DNA of 64,000 bases from Hyphomicrobiales bacterium (GCA_024236415.1 JACKKN010000004.1:277001-341000); one strand, 5' to 3'; shown: positions 28,908-38,098, counted from the stretch's first letter. Numbers and translations: made by a program. The notes: generated by a model from the sequence alone, not told the origin.

Positions 28908-30068
28908 ATGCCCATCATCAACCGAATCGCCGAATTCCATGCCGACATGACCGCCTGGCGCCGCGACCTGCACGCCCACCCCGAAACGGCCTTCGAGGAG
29001 CACCGCACCTCGGAACTGGTGGCCAACCACCTGACGGACTTCGGCATCGAGGTGGACCGGGGCTTGGCCGGCACCGGGGTGGTGGGCACCCTGCGCAACG
29101 GCGACGGCCCCACGATCGCCCTGCGCGCCGACATGGACGCCCTGGACATCCTGGAGGCCAACGACTTCGCCCACAAATCGCAGAACGCGGGCAAGATGCA
29201 CGCCTGCGGCCACGACGGCCACACCACCATGCTGCTGGGCGCCGCCCGCTACCTGGCCGAGACCAAACGGTTCCGCGGCACGGTCCACTTCGTGTTCCAA
29301 CCCGCCGAGGAGAACGAAGGCGGCGCCCGGGTGATGGTGGAGCAGGGGATCTTCGACCGGTTCCCGGTGGACGCCATCTATGGCCTGCACAACTGGCCGG
29401 GCATGGACGTGGGCCGCATGGGGGTGGTGCCCGGGCCCATGATGGCCGCCTACGACGTGTTCGAGATCACGGTCACCGGGCGCAGCGCCCACGGCGCCAT
29501 GCCGCACCAGTCCGTGGACCCGGTGGTGACCGGGGCGCAGATCGTGGGCGCCCTGCAGACCATCGCCAGCCGCACCACCGACCCGCAGCAGTCGGCGGTG
29601 GTCAGCGTGACCCGGTTCCATGCCGGCGACACATGGAACGTGATCCCCGACCAGGCGGTCCTGGCCGGCACCACGCGCTCGTTCCGGCCCGAGGTCCAGG
29701 ACCACATCGAGGCATCGATCACCCGCATCGCCGAATCGGTGGCCGCGGCCAACCGCGCCACGGTCGAGGTGCGCTACGAGCGGCGCTACCCGCCGACCAT
29801 CAACCACGCCGCCGAGACCCGCCTGGCCGCCGCCGCCGCCGCCGCCGTGGTCGGCACCGACAACGTGGTCGAGAACGCGACCCCCAGCATGGGGGCCGAG
29901 GACTTCGCCTTCTTCCTGCGCGAGAAGCCCGGCTGCTACGTCTGGCTGGGCAACGGCCCGGGCGACGGCGGCTGCCTGCTGCACAACTCCAAATACGACT
30001 TCAACGACGAGATCCTGACCATCGGGGCCAGTTATTGGGCCACCCTGGCGGAACAGGTGCTGGGATAG
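28908..30068 (+). CDS. M20-family amidohydrolase (hippurate hydrolase-like)
   Basis: This 386-residue di-metal amidohydrolase removes acyl groups from N-acyl amino acids. Metal-binding signatures are MHACGHDGHTTMLLGAA, PAEENEGGARVMVEQG and, near the end, the GAEDFAFFL segment. The HPETAFEEHRTSELV start is typical of hippurate/indole-acetyl amino acid hydrolases. If it accepts hippurate, it would release benzoate for the benzoyl-CoA pathway encoded 1.4 kb downstream, but substrate specificity cannot be read. It is 4 bases from the GST gene. Confidence 0.9.
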   Translation: MPIINRIAEFHADMTAWRRDLHAHPETAFEEHRTSELVANHLTDFGIEVDRGLAGTGVVGTLRNGDGPTIALRADMDALDILEANDFAHKSQNAGKMHACGHDGHTTMLLGAARYLAETKRFRGTVHFVFQPAEENEGGARVMVEQGIFDRFPVDAIYGLHNWPGMDVGRMGVVPGPMMAAYDVFEITVTGRSAHGAMPHQSVDPVVTGAQIVGALQTIASRTTDPQQSAVVSVTRFHAGDTWNVIPDQAVLAGTTRSFRPEVQDHIEASITRIAESVAAANRATVEVRYERRYPPTINHAAETRLAAAAAAAVVGTDNVVENATPSMGAEDFAFFLREKPGCYVWLGNGPGDGGCLLHNSKYDFNDEILTIGASYWATLAEQVLG

Positions 30069-30072
30069 GGCC

Positions 30073-30720
30073 ATGTACAGGCTGTACTACTTCCCCGGCA
30101 ACGCCAACCTGGCGCCGCACATGTGCCTGCAGGAGATCGGCGCCGACTACGAACTGGCGCTGGTGGACCGCGCGGTCGACGGCCAGAAGGACCCCGAATA
30201 CATGCGCCTGAACCCGGCCGGGCGCATTCCGACCCTGGTCGACGGCGACCTTGTGCTGTTCGAATCGGCGGCCATCTGCCTGCACCTGGCCGACCGCCAC
30301 CCGGCGGCCGGGCTGGCGCCGCCCCTGGGCGGCGCGGCGCGGGCGCACTTCTACAAGTGGCTGATGTTCCTGACCAACACCATCCAGCCGGACGTCCTGG
30401 GCTACCACTACACGGACCGCTACACCACCGACCCCGCCGCCGTGCCGGCGGTGAAGGCGGCCTTCGAGCGGCGGCTGGGCGACTGGTACGGGATCGTCGA
30501 CGCGGCCCTGGCCGAGGGGCCCTACCTGCTGGGCGAAACCTTCAGCGCCGCCGACCTGTACCTGTTCATGGTGGCGCGGTGGGGCCGCGCGCTGACGGCG
30601 CCGCCCGGGGGGTACGCCCACCTGGGGCCGTTCCTGCGGCGCCTGGCCGAGCGGCCCTGCGTGGTGCGCGCCTTCGAGGCCGAGGGCCTGGCCGCGCCCT
30701 ATTACCGCGATCCCGCGTGA
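30073..30720 (+). CDS. Glutathione S-transferase-family protein
   Basis: This 215-residue protein has a thioredoxin-like N-terminal domain (YRLYYFPGNANLAPHMCLQEIGADYEL, then ESAAICLHLADRHP, which matches the GSH-binding ESxAI motif) and an all-helical C-terminal domain (YLLGETFSAADLYLF N-capping motif). It is co-oriented with the amidohydrolase, 4 bases away. Substrate and role are unknown. Confidence 0.88.
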   Translation: MYRLYYFPGNANLAPHMCLQEIGADYELALVDRAVDGQKDPEYMRLNPAGRIPTLVDGDLVLFESAAICLHLADRHPAAGLAPPLGGAARAHFYKWLMFLTNTIQPDVLGYHYTDRYTTDPAAVPAVKAAFERRLGDWYGIVDAALAEGPYLLGETFSAADLYLFMVARWGRALTAPPGGYAHLGPFLRRLAERPCVVRAFEAEGLAAPYYRDPA

Positions 30721-30727
30721 CCGCGGG

Positions 30728-31084
30728 TCAATTGACGCGGGCGGCGTCGCCCCGGGAATCCCGGCTCGACACGAACTGGTAGCGGCCGAAGGCGATGTCC
30801 AGGCCGGTGATGTCCGGATGGCGCACGGCCAGCCACAGGACGCACTGGGCCACCACCCGCTCGTCGCCGTCGTCCAGGGCGCCCTGGATCAGCGGGCCGA
30901 CCACGGCCAGGTCGGCGCCGTCATCGTCGTCGTCGCGGTCGGGGAAGGTCTGGCGACGCAGCTTCTCGATCTGCGCGTCCACCAGCCCCACCTTGTTGCG
31001 GCGGAACTCGTCCAGCACGTCGTCCGTGTAGGTGACGGGCACCTGGCCGCCGTCCTTGAAGATCTCGAAGGTGATGTCGGCCAC
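30728..31084 (-). CDS. Small hypothetical protein, acidic
   Basis: This 118-residue acidic soluble protein has no recognised family. It contains a run of Asp residues (DRDDDDDGADL) and a predicted alpha/beta character (ITFEIFKDGGQVPVTYTDDVLDEF). It has no signal peptide or membrane helix. The ATG follows AAAGGAGACACC, a strong ribosome site, and the gene lies convergent to the GST gene, 7 bases away. It is divergent from the benzoyl-CoA operon. Confidence 0.7.
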   Translation of the reverse strand: MADITFEIFKDGGQVPVTYTDDVLDEFRRNKVGLVDAQIEKLRRQTFPDRDDDDDGADLAVVGPLIQGALDDGDERVVAQCVLWLAVRHPDITGLDIAFGRYQFVSSRDSRGDAARVN

Positions 31085-31180
31085 GGTGTCTCCTTTCCGC
31101 TTCCTGGGCGCCGCCCTTTACGTGGCGCGGCGGCCGGCCGAATCAAGGCCGCGGCCGCATGATTTCCTTGACTCGAAAAC

Positions 31181-31203
31181 TGGTATAATGGTACTACAAT
31201 ACC
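31181..31203 (+). promoter_or_regulatory. Extended -10 promoter with overlapping repeats
   Basis: TGG-TATAAT at 31181-31189 is a perfect extended -10 element. TTGACT lies only 10 bases upstream, too close to be its -35. TGGTA occurs twice, 8 bases apart (31181 and 31189), and GGTAT/ATACC arms (31182 and 31199) frame the start-site region, suggesting a repressor or activator site over the promoter. Transcription would begin near 31196. Confidence 0.6.
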
Positions 31204-31239
31204 GAATTAAACAAAAACCCGTTCCAAGGACGAGGTGAC

Positions 31240-31278
31240 GTCCCGCCGACAAACCGCCGGCACACCGGCGAGCGGGAC
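31240..31278 (+). promoter_or_regulatory. Nested hairpin in the benzoyl-CoA operon leader
   Basis: An outer GTCCCGC/GCGGGAC stem (31240-31246 with 31272-31278) encloses a CGCCGG-CACA-CCGGCG hairpin (31255-31270). A purine run AGGAGGAGGA follows at once but no start codon is placed to use it. It lies 180 bases before the first gene. It might affect mRNA stability or anti-termination; it matches no riboswitch known to me. Confidence 0.5.
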
Positions 31279-31460
31279 CAGGAGGAGGACAACCGCGGCG
31301 GCACCCGCCATCCGACCACGACCGAGCACACCGCACCGAAGGCCTGAGGGGTTGGGCCGACGCCGCCGCGGCGGGCCACGGCACCCGGCCAGGGGGACCG
31401 CAGACCACGACACCGACTCCAGACTGTTGGAACGCTTTTTCTAGGGGAACACGGAAAGCC

Positions 31461-32603
31461 ATGACCGACGATACCAAGACCGTCACCGCCCAAACCGCGC
31501 CGGCCACCCTGGTCGACCACAACCTGGTGCCCGAGCAGGTGGTGCCCGGCATCCTGTACGACAAGCGCCCGGCCCGGCGGCTGGACGGCTCGGTGGCCGA
31601 GGGCCTGTACAACGTCTGGATCACGCTGGACAACCCCAAGCAGTACAACTCCTACACCACCGACATGGTCAAGGGCGCCATCCTGGCCTTCCGCCGCGCC
31701 GCCGTGGACCGCGAGGTCAACGCCGTGGTCTTCACCGGCACCGGCGACAAGGCCTTCTGCACCGGCGGCAACACCAAGGAGTACGCCGAGTACTACGCCG
31801 GCAACCCGCAGGAGTACCGCCAGTACATGCGGCTCTTCAACGACATGGTCAGCGCCATCCTGGGCTGCGACAAGCCGGTGGTGTGCCGGGTCAACGGCAT
31901 GCGCATCGGCGGCGGGCAGGAGATCGGCATGGCCTGCGACTTCACCATCGCCCAGGACCTGGCCAACTTCGGCCAGGCCGGCCCCAAGCACGGCTCGGCG
32001 GCCATCGGCGGCGCCACCGACTTCCTGCCGCTGATGATCGGCTGCGAGCAGGCCATGGTGTCGGGCACGCTCTGCGAGCCGTTCTCGGCCCACAAGGCCT
32101 ATCGCCTGGGCATCTGCATGCAGGTGGTGCCGGCGCTGAAGGTCGACGGCCAGTTCGTCGCCAATCCCACCGTGGTCACCGACCGGTTCCTGGACGAGTA
32201 CGGCCGCGTCGTGCACGGCGAGTTCAAGACCGGCGCCGACATGAAGGCGGGGCGCGAGATGATCAAGTCGGGCACCGTCGACCTGAGCCTGCTGGACGCC
32301 GAGGTCGAGGGCCTGTGCGCCAAGCTGATCGAGACCTTCCCCGAGTGCATGACCAAGAGCCTCGAAGAGCTGCGCAAGCCCAAGCTGGACGCCTGGAACC
32401 GCAACAAGGAGAACTCCCGCGCCTGGCTGGCGCTGAACATGATGAACGAGGCCCGCACCGGCTTCCGCGCCTTCAACGAGGGCACCCGCGAAACCGGGCG
32501 CGAGATCGACTTCGTGGCCCTGCGCCAGGCCCTGGCCCGGGGCGCGCCCTGGACCCCCGAGCTGATCGAGAGCCTGATGCCCAAGGCGGCGGCGGCGGAG
32601 TAG
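31461..32603 (+). CDS. oah: 6-oxocyclohex-1-ene-1-carbonyl-CoA hydrolase
   Basis: This 380-residue crotonase-family enzyme opens the ring of 6-oxocyclohex-1-ene-1-carbonyl-CoA to 3-hydroxypimelyl-CoA in anaerobic benzoate breakdown. The crotonase oxyanion-hole segments are FTGTGDKAFCTGGNTKEYAE and MRIGGGQEIGMACDF. The length (380) and the extra N-terminal LVPEQVVPGILYDKRP segment match Oah of Thauera and Magnetospirillum rather than ordinary enoyl-CoA hydratases. The start follows CTAGGGGAACACGGAAAGCC. It is first in the bcr operon, 7 bases before dch. Confidence 0.93.
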   Translation: MTDDTKTVTAQTAPATLVDHNLVPEQVVPGILYDKRPARRLDGSVAEGLYNVWITLDNPKQYNSYTTDMVKGAILAFRRAAVDREVNAVVFTGTGDKAFCTGGNTKEYAEYYAGNPQEYRQYMRLFNDMVSAILGCDKPVVCRVNGMRIGGGQEIGMACDFTIAQDLANFGQAGPKHGSAAIGGATDFLPLMIGCEQAMVSGTLCEPFSAHKAYRLGICMQVVPALKVDGQFVANPTVVTDRFLDEYGRVVHGEFKTGADMKAGREMIKSGTVDLSLLDAEVEGLCAKLIETFPECMTKSLEELRKPKLDAWNRNKENSRAWLALNMMNEARTGFRAFNEGTRETGREIDFVALRQALARGAPWTPELIESLMPKAAAAE

Positions 32604-32610
32604 GGGCGCC

Positions 32611-33381
32611 ATGGGCGACTCCCCCCTCACCGTCGGCCTGGAGCGGGACGGCCGGCTGCTGCGCCTGACCCTGGCGCGGCCCAAGGCCAACGTCATCGAC
32701 GCGGCCATGATCGCGGCCCTGGACACGGCCCTGGCCGCCCACGCCGACGATGCCGCCCTGTGCGCCGTGGTGCTGGACCACGCCGGCCCGCACTTCAGCT
32801 TCGGCGCCAGCGTCGAGGAGCACCTGCCCGACCAGTGCGCGGCCATGCTGGCCGGCCTGCACGCCCTGCTGAAGCGCATGGTCGACTACCCGGTGCCGAT
32901 CTTGGCCGCGGTCAAGGGGCAGTGCCTGGGCGGCGGGCTGGAGGTGGCCATGGCCTGCAACCTGATCTTCGCCGCCCCCGACGCCGCCCTGGGCCAGCCC
33001 GAGATCAAGCTGGCCGTGTTCGCGCCGGCGGCAAGCTGCCTGCTGCCGCGCCTGGTCGGCCGCGCCCGGGCCGAGGACCTGCTGTTCTCGGGCCGCAGCA
33101 TTTCCGGCCGCGAGGGCCACGAGGCCGGGCTGGTGTTTGCCCTGGCCGATGACCCGGCCGACGCCGCCGAGGCCTATGCGGCCGACAATCTGGCCGGGCA
33201 CAGCGCCAGCACCCTGCGCTTCGCCGTGCGCGCCGCGCGGGAACCGTTTGCCGCCGCCGTCAAGGCGGACCTGGACAGGGTCGAGGAGCTGTACCTGTCC
33301 GGCCTGATGCAGACCCGGGACGCCGTCGAGGGGCTGAACGCCTTCCTCGACAAGCGGCCCGCCAAGTGGGAGGACCGTTGA
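32611..33381 (+). CDS. dch: Cyclohexa-1,5-diene-1-carbonyl-CoA hydratase
   Basis: This 256-residue crotonase-fold hydratase adds water to the diene made by benzoyl-CoA reductase, giving 6-hydroxycyclohex-1-ene-1-carbonyl-CoA. The family pattern is DHAGPHFSFGASVEEHLPDQ and AAVKGQCLGGGLEVAMACN. It sits between oah and bcrC, as expected for the pathway. The next enzyme, the 6-hydroxy dehydrogenase Had, is not encoded beside it. Confidence 0.93.
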   Translation: MGDSPLTVGLERDGRLLRLTLARPKANVIDAAMIAALDTALAAHADDAALCAVVLDHAGPHFSFGASVEEHLPDQCAAMLAGLHALLKRMVDYPVPILAAVKGQCLGGGLEVAMACNLIFAAPDAALGQPEIKLAVFAPAASCLLPRLVGRARAEDLLFSGRSISGREGHEAGLVFALADDPADAAEAYAADNLAGHSASTLRFAVRAAREPFAAAVKADLDRVEELYLSGLMQTRDAVEGLNAFLDKRPAKWEDR

Positions 33382-33384
33382 GAG

Positions 33385-34551
33385 ATGTCCAAGACCGTCA
33401 CGGAAATCGTCGACCGCTGTCAGGCCCTGTTCGAGGACCTGAACTTCACTTCCGCGCGCGAATGGAAGGCGGCGGAACCGGGGCGCAAGGTGGTCGGGTA
33501 CATGCCCGTCTACGTGCCGCGCGAGATCATCCACGCCGGCGGCATGCTGCCGCTGGGCATCCTGGGCGGCGGCGAGGCCCTGGAGGTGATCCACGGCGAC
33601 GCCTACTACCAGTCCTACATCTGCCGCATCCCGCGCTCGACCATCGAGCTGGCCATCACCAAGCGCATCGACTTCGTCGACGGCATGCTGTTCCCCAGCA
33701 TCTGTGACGTGATCCGCAACCTCAGCGGCATGTGGAAGCTGATGTTTCCCAAGGTCTACGCCCGCTACTTCGACGTGCCGCAGAACTACCGCGACGACAT
33801 CGGCGGCAACTACTACGTCGAGGAGCTGCGCGAGCTGAAGGAAGGGCTCGAGGAGGTGGCCGGCCGCACCATCACCGACGAGGACATCCGCCGCTCCATC
33901 GCCGTCTACAACGAGAACCGCCGCCTGGTGCAGGAGGTCTACGACTTCCGCACCAAGCAGCCCTGGAAGGCGCCGTCGTGGGAGGTCTACCTCTTGATGC
34001 GCGCCGGCATGGTGCTGCCGGTGGAGGAGCACACCCAGCTGATGCAGGACTACCTGGCCGCGGCCGAGGCCGAGGACCGGCCCATGAAGGACAACTGCCG
34101 CATCATCCTGCAGGGCTCGTTCTGCGAGCAGCCGCCCCTGAACCTGGTCAAGTCCATCGAGCTGGCCGGCTGCTACATCGTCGACGACGACTACATGCTG
34201 GTCACCCGCTGGCTGCTGGGCGACTGCCCGGTGGACGGCGACCCGCTGCGCAACCTGGCCAGCAAGTTCCTGCACGAGTCCATGGAGACCGCGGCCAAGT
34301 ACGAACCCGACGGCACCCGCAAGGGCCAGTACCTGGTGGACGCCGTGCGCGACCGGGCCGCCGAGGGCGTGATCTTCGCCGCGCCCAGCTTCTGCGACCC
34401 GGCGCTGCTGGACCGGCCCATGCTGGCCAACGCGCTGAGCCGCGCCGACATCCCGCACATCTCGTTCAAGTACGCCGAGAACTCCGGCCAGATGCAGCCC
34501 ATCCGCGAGCAGGCCGGAACCTTCGCCGACACCATCAAACTGTGGAGCTGA
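33385..34551 (+). CDS. bcrC: Benzoyl-CoA reductase subunit C
   Basis: This 388-residue subunit is homologous to 2-hydroxyacyl-CoA dehydratase component D. With BcrB it forms the catalytic module that reduces the aromatic ring of benzoyl-CoA. Conserved Cys residues that can ligate a [4Fe-4S] cluster lie in ICRIPRST, SICDVIRN, GSFCEQPP and SFCDPALL. Length agrees with BcrC of the Thauera class. It starts 3 bases after dch and ends 4 bases before bcrB. Confidence 0.95.
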   Translation: MSKTVTEIVDRCQALFEDLNFTSAREWKAAEPGRKVVGYMPVYVPREIIHAGGMLPLGILGGGEALEVIHGDAYYQSYICRIPRSTIELAITKRIDFVDGMLFPSICDVIRNLSGMWKLMFPKVYARYFDVPQNYRDDIGGNYYVEELRELKEGLEEVAGRTITDEDIRRSIAVYNENRRLVQEVYDFRTKQPWKAPSWEVYLLMRAGMVLPVEEHTQLMQDYLAAAEAEDRPMKDNCRIILQGSFCEQPPLNLVKSIELAGCYIVDDDYMLVTRWLLGDCPVDGDPLRNLASKFLHESMETAAKYEPDGTRKGQYLVDAVRDRAAEGVIFAAPSFCDPALLDRPMLANALSRADIPHISFKYAENSGQMQPIREQAGTFADTIKLWS

Positions 34552-34555
34552 GCCC

Positions 34556-35860
34556 ATGAACGCCCAAGCCGCCAGCCAGGACGTCATCAAGGAACCGTCG
34601 ATGTTGAAGCAGAAGGCGATGATCGCCGCCAACTTCGACAAGCTGACCAGCGCCAACGAGACTGGCCAGAAGATCGCCGCCACCTACGTGCCCGGCAACC
34701 TGAACGAGCTGATCATGTGCTTCGACATGGGCAACAACCTGCCCGAGATCAACGCCATCAACAACGGCATGCGCAAGAAGTCCGGCGCCATGATCACCGA
34801 GGCCGAGAAGCAGGGCCATTCCGAGGACGTGTGCACCTACGTCAAGGCCGACATCGGCAACATGTCGCGCGGCGCCATCGCGCCCAACGGCAAGCCCATG
34901 CCGGTGCCCGACCTGCTGCTGCTCAGCTACACCGGCTGCTTCACCTTCATGAAGTGGTTCGAGCTGCTGCGCGACCAGTACGGCTGCGAGACCACCATGC
35001 TGCACGTGCCCTACGAGGGCGACGGCAAGATCACCCAGAACATGCGCGACTACGTGGTCAAGCAGTTGAAGGAGGACGTGATTCCGGCCCTGGAGAAGGT
35101 CAGCGGGGTCAAGTTCGACATCGACCGCCTGCGCGAGTACCTGCGCAAGTCGGCGGCGGCCGAGGACAACCTGGTCTGGGTGCTGGAAAGCGCCAAGAAC
35201 AAGCCCTCGCCCATCGACGCCTACTTCGGCGGCGTGTACTACATCGGCCCCATCTTCACTGCCTTCCGCGGCACCGACGACGCGGTCGAGTACTACAAGC
35301 TGCTGCGCACCGAGATCGAGGCGCGCCTGGCCGCCGGCAAGGGCCCGATCACGCCCGAGGGCGAACTGACCGAGGAGAAGTACCGCCTGGTGGTCGAGGG
35401 CCCGCCCAACTGGACCAGCTTCCGCGACTTCTGGAAGATGTTCTACGACGAGGGCGCGGTGGTCGTGGCCTCCACCTACACCAAGGTGGGCGGCGTCTAT
35501 GACCAGGGCTTCCGCCACGACCCGGACCACCCCCTGGAGAGCCTGGCCGACTACTGCCTGGGCTGCTACACCAACCGCAACCTGCCGGGCCGGGTCGACC
35601 TGATCGAGAAGTACATGAAGGAATATCAGGCCGACGGCTTCCTGGTGAACTCCATCAAGAGCTGCAACAGCTTCTCCGCCGGCCAGCTCTTGATCATGCG
35701 CGAGATCGAGACCCGCACCGGCAAGCCGGCGGCGTTCATCGAGACCGACCTGGTGGACCCGCGCTACTTCTCGGCCGCCAACGTCAAGAACCGCCTGGAA
35801 AGCTATTTCCAGATGATCGACCAAAAACGGAAGGGCGGCGGCTCGGCCGCGGCGGCCTGA
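34556..35860 (+). CDS. bcrB: Benzoyl-CoA reductase subunit B
   Basis: This 434-residue partner of BcrC binds the substrate in the catalytic module. It belongs to the same dehydratase family; Cys residues lie in SYTGCFTFMKW, YCLGCYTNRN and IKSCNSFSAGQ. Size and order (C, B, A, D) match the Thauera-type class I reductase and not the Azoarcus bzd type. It is oxygen-sensitive in known homologues. Confidence 0.95.
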   Translation: MNAQAASQDVIKEPSMLKQKAMIAANFDKLTSANETGQKIAATYVPGNLNELIMCFDMGNNLPEINAINNGMRKKSGAMITEAEKQGHSEDVCTYVKADIGNMSRGAIAPNGKPMPVPDLLLLSYTGCFTFMKWFELLRDQYGCETTMLHVPYEGDGKITQNMRDYVVKQLKEDVIPALEKVSGVKFDIDRLREYLRKSAAAEDNLVWVLESAKNKPSPIDAYFGGVYYIGPIFTAFRGTDDAVEYYKLLRTEIEARLAAGKGPITPEGELTEEKYRLVVEGPPNWTSFRDFWKMFYDEGAVVVASTYTKVGGVYDQGFRHDPDHPLESLADYCLGCYTNRNLPGRVDLIEKYMKEYQADGFLVNSIKSCNSFSAGQLLIMREIETRTGKPAAFIETDLVDPRYFSAANVKNRLESYFQMIDQKRKGGGSAAAA

Positions 35861-35879
35861 GCAAGGGGGAGACAGGCAC

Positions 35880-37193
35880 ATGAAGACCTTCGTGGGCATC
35901 GACCTGGGGTCCACCACCACCAAGGCGGTGATGCTGGACGAAAGCGGCGAGGTGCTGGGCCGCGGCATCACCAACTCGCGGTCCAACTACGAGACCGCCG
36001 CCGCCGTGGCCAAGCAGGAGGCCACCGTGGCCGCCCGCCTGTACCTGTTCCGCCGCGCCCTCGGCAGCGACGGCTCGGGCCGGCTGGACGGCCTGATGGG
36101 CGACCTGGAGCGCAACTTCCGCCTGGAACAGTTCCTGGAGCAGTTGCAGGACCTGCAGACCACCTGCGCCGGCTTCGTCACCCCGGAACGGTTCAAGGGC
36201 GCCGAGGACAAGGCCATCGCCGCCCTCGAGCAGGTGTTCGAGCGCCTGCGCGGCGAGACCCCGGCCATGTTCGGCCGCGACGCGGCGCGCAAGTCCGACT
36301 TCTTCCGCGACATCGCCGGCTCGCGCTTCATGCAGATCGGCGAGGAGGTGGCGCAGAAGACCGGGCTGCCCTTCGACCTGCTGCTGAACGTCTATGACAA
36401 GTCCATCATCGAGGTCGAGAACCGGCCGCCCGACGGTGACATGGCCGGCACCTTCCAGCGCGCCCTGGCGCGGGTCCTGGCCGAGACCCCGGACCAGGTG
36501 GTGGACACCGAGGGCGCCACCAAGGCCATGGACGACGCCCTGGCCATCGAACTGGAGGAAACCTATGTGGTGGGCACCGGCTATGGCCGCGTAACCCTGC
36601 CGTTCCCCAAGGAGCACATCCGGTCCGAGATCCTGTGCCACGGCCTGGGCGCGCACATGATGTTCCCCCACACCCGCACGGTGCTGGACATCGGCGGCCA
36701 GGACACCAAGGCGATCCAGGTGGACCCGGCGGGCATCGTCGAGAACTTCCAGATGAACGACCGCTGCGCCGCCGGTTGCGGACGCTACCTGGGCTACATC
36801 GCCGACGAGATGAACATGGGCCTGCACGAGCTGGGCCCCATGGCCATGAAGGCGACCAAGAACGTGCGCATCAACTCCACCTGCACGGTGTTCGCCGGCG
36901 CCGAGCTGCGCGACCGGCTGGCCCTGGGCGAGAAGCGCGAGGACATCGTTGCCGGCCTGCACCGGGCCATCATCCTGCGCGCCATGTCGATCATCTCGCG
37001 CTCGGGCGGCATCGCGTCGGACGGCGAGTTCACCTTCACCGGCGGCGTCGCCAACAACGAGGCGGCGGTCAAGGAACTGAAGAAGCTGGTCAACGAGAAC
37101 TACGGCGACGTGACCATCAATATCAGCCCGGCGTCGATCTACACCGGGGCCCTGGGCGCGTCCGAGTTCGCCCGCCGCGCGGCCGTCAACTGA
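35880..37193 (+). CDS. bcrA: Benzoyl-CoA reductase subunit A (ATPase)
   Basis: This 437-residue ASKHA-fold ATPase forms, with BcrD, the electron-activating module that hydrolyses ATP per electron. The phosphate loop is GIDLGSTTTKAVMLDE. Cys ligands for the cluster bridging A and D are in NDRCAAGCGRYLGY and NSTCTVFAGAEL. The long insertion at about residues 40-200 separates BcrA from the shorter BcrD and BzdQ. It is preceded by AAGGGGGAGACAGG. Confidence 0.96.
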   Translation: MKTFVGIDLGSTTTKAVMLDESGEVLGRGITNSRSNYETAAAVAKQEATVAARLYLFRRALGSDGSGRLDGLMGDLERNFRLEQFLEQLQDLQTTCAGFVTPERFKGAEDKAIAALEQVFERLRGETPAMFGRDAARKSDFFRDIAGSRFMQIGEEVAQKTGLPFDLLLNVYDKSIIEVENRPPDGDMAGTFQRALARVLAETPDQVVDTEGATKAMDDALAIELEETYVVGTGYGRVTLPFPKEHIRSEILCHGLGAHMMFPHTRTVLDIGGQDTKAIQVDPAGIVENFQMNDRCAAGCGRYLGYIADEMNMGLHELGPMAMKATKNVRINSTCTVFAGAELRDRLALGEKREDIVAGLHRAIILRAMSIISRSGGIASDGEFTFTGGVANNEAAVKELKKLVNENYGDVTINISPASIYTGALGASEFARRAAVN

Positions 37194-37204
37194 GGAGACA
37201 CGAC

Positions 37205-38059
37205 ATGACCATCACCGCAGGAATCGACGTCGGCACCGGTGTCGTCAAGGCCGTGCTATTCGACGTGGGCGACCCGCAGACCGGCGGCGACGCCAAGTGG
37301 CTGGCGCGGGAAACCGCCAAGATCCGCCAGCGCGACCCCCTCAAGCTGGCCGAGGCCGCCTACGAGGCCGTGCTGGCCGAGGCCGGCCTGACCCGCGACG
37401 ACGTGGCCTACGTGGCCACCACGGGCGAGGCCGAGAGCCTGGAGTTCTCGACCGGCCACTTCTATTCCATGACCACCCACGCCCGCGGCGGCATCTACCT
37501 GGACCCGGACGCCCGCGCAATCCTGGACATCGGCGCCCTGCACGGCCGCGCCATCAGCATCGACGAGAAGGGCAAGGTGCTGGGCTACCGCATGACCAGC
37601 CAGTGCGCCTCGGGCTCGGGCCAGTTCCTGGAGAACATCGCGCGCTACCTGGGCATCACCCAGGACGAGATCGGCCCCCTGTCGCAGCAGGCCGACGACC
37701 CCGAGAAGGTCAGCTCCATCTGCGCCGTGCTGGCCGAGACCGACGTCATCAACATGGTCTCGCGCCAGATCTCCGCCTCCAACATCCTGAAGGGCATCCA
37801 CCTGTCCATGGCCGGGCGGCTGGTCAAGCTGCTGCGCGCCACCAAGGTGCACGACGGCGTGGTGCTGATGACCGGCGGCCTGGCCCTGGATAGCGGCTTG
37901 CTCGCGGCCCTCAATGAGTCTATGGAGGAACAGAAGGTGGCGGTCAACGCGCGCAGCCATGCGGACTCGATCCATGCCGGCGCGATCGGTGCCGCCCTGT
38001 GGGGGGCCTTCCGCCATGACAAGCTGGCCCGGCTCGGCCAGTTGGCCCTGGCGTCCTAG
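37205..38059 (+). CDS. bcrD: Benzoyl-CoA reductase subunit D (ATPase)
   Basis: This 284-residue second ASKHA ATPase starts with GIDVGTGVVKAVLFD. Cluster-binding Cys are in SQCASGSGQFLENIARYLG and SSICAVLAETDVINM. It lacks the insertion of BcrA, as in other class I reductases. The start is the ATG 11 bases after bcrA, preceded by GAGGAGACACGAC. The ferredoxin gene follows after 39 bases. Confidence 0.95.
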   Translation: MTITAGIDVGTGVVKAVLFDVGDPQTGGDAKWLARETAKIRQRDPLKLAEAAYEAVLAEAGLTRDDVAYVATTGEAESLEFSTGHFYSMTTHARGGIYLDPDARAILDIGALHGRAISIDEKGKVLGYRMTSQCASGSGQFLENIARYLGITQDEIGPLSQQADDPEKVSSICAVLAETDVINMVSRQISASNILKGIHLSMAGRLVKLLRATKVHDGVVLMTGGLALDSGLLAALNESMEEQKVAVNARSHADSIHAGAIGAALWGAFRHDKLARLGQLALAS

Positions 38060-38098
38060 TCCACACGTTCCATAACCAGGGGAAATGGAGAAATCGAC

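Larger units (their letters stand above)
31085..31460. other. 376-base benzoyl-CoA operon control region
   Basis: No convincing gene was found. The region carries an extended -10 promoter at 31181, a candidate operator over it, and a leader of about 265 bases with a nested hairpin. The base composition from 31160 to 31225 is AT-rich against a GC-rich background. Confidence 0.7.

Noticed and set aside
31168..31189. TTGACT and TATAAT as a standard sigma70 promoter
   Set aside because: The spacer is only 10 bases. The TATAAT is better explained as an extended -10 element.
31235..31444. GTG-started 69-codon frame in the benzoyl-CoA leader
   Set aside because: It passes through the nested hairpin, has an Arg/Pro/Thr-rich product without domain features, and no supporting ribosome site at proper spacing.
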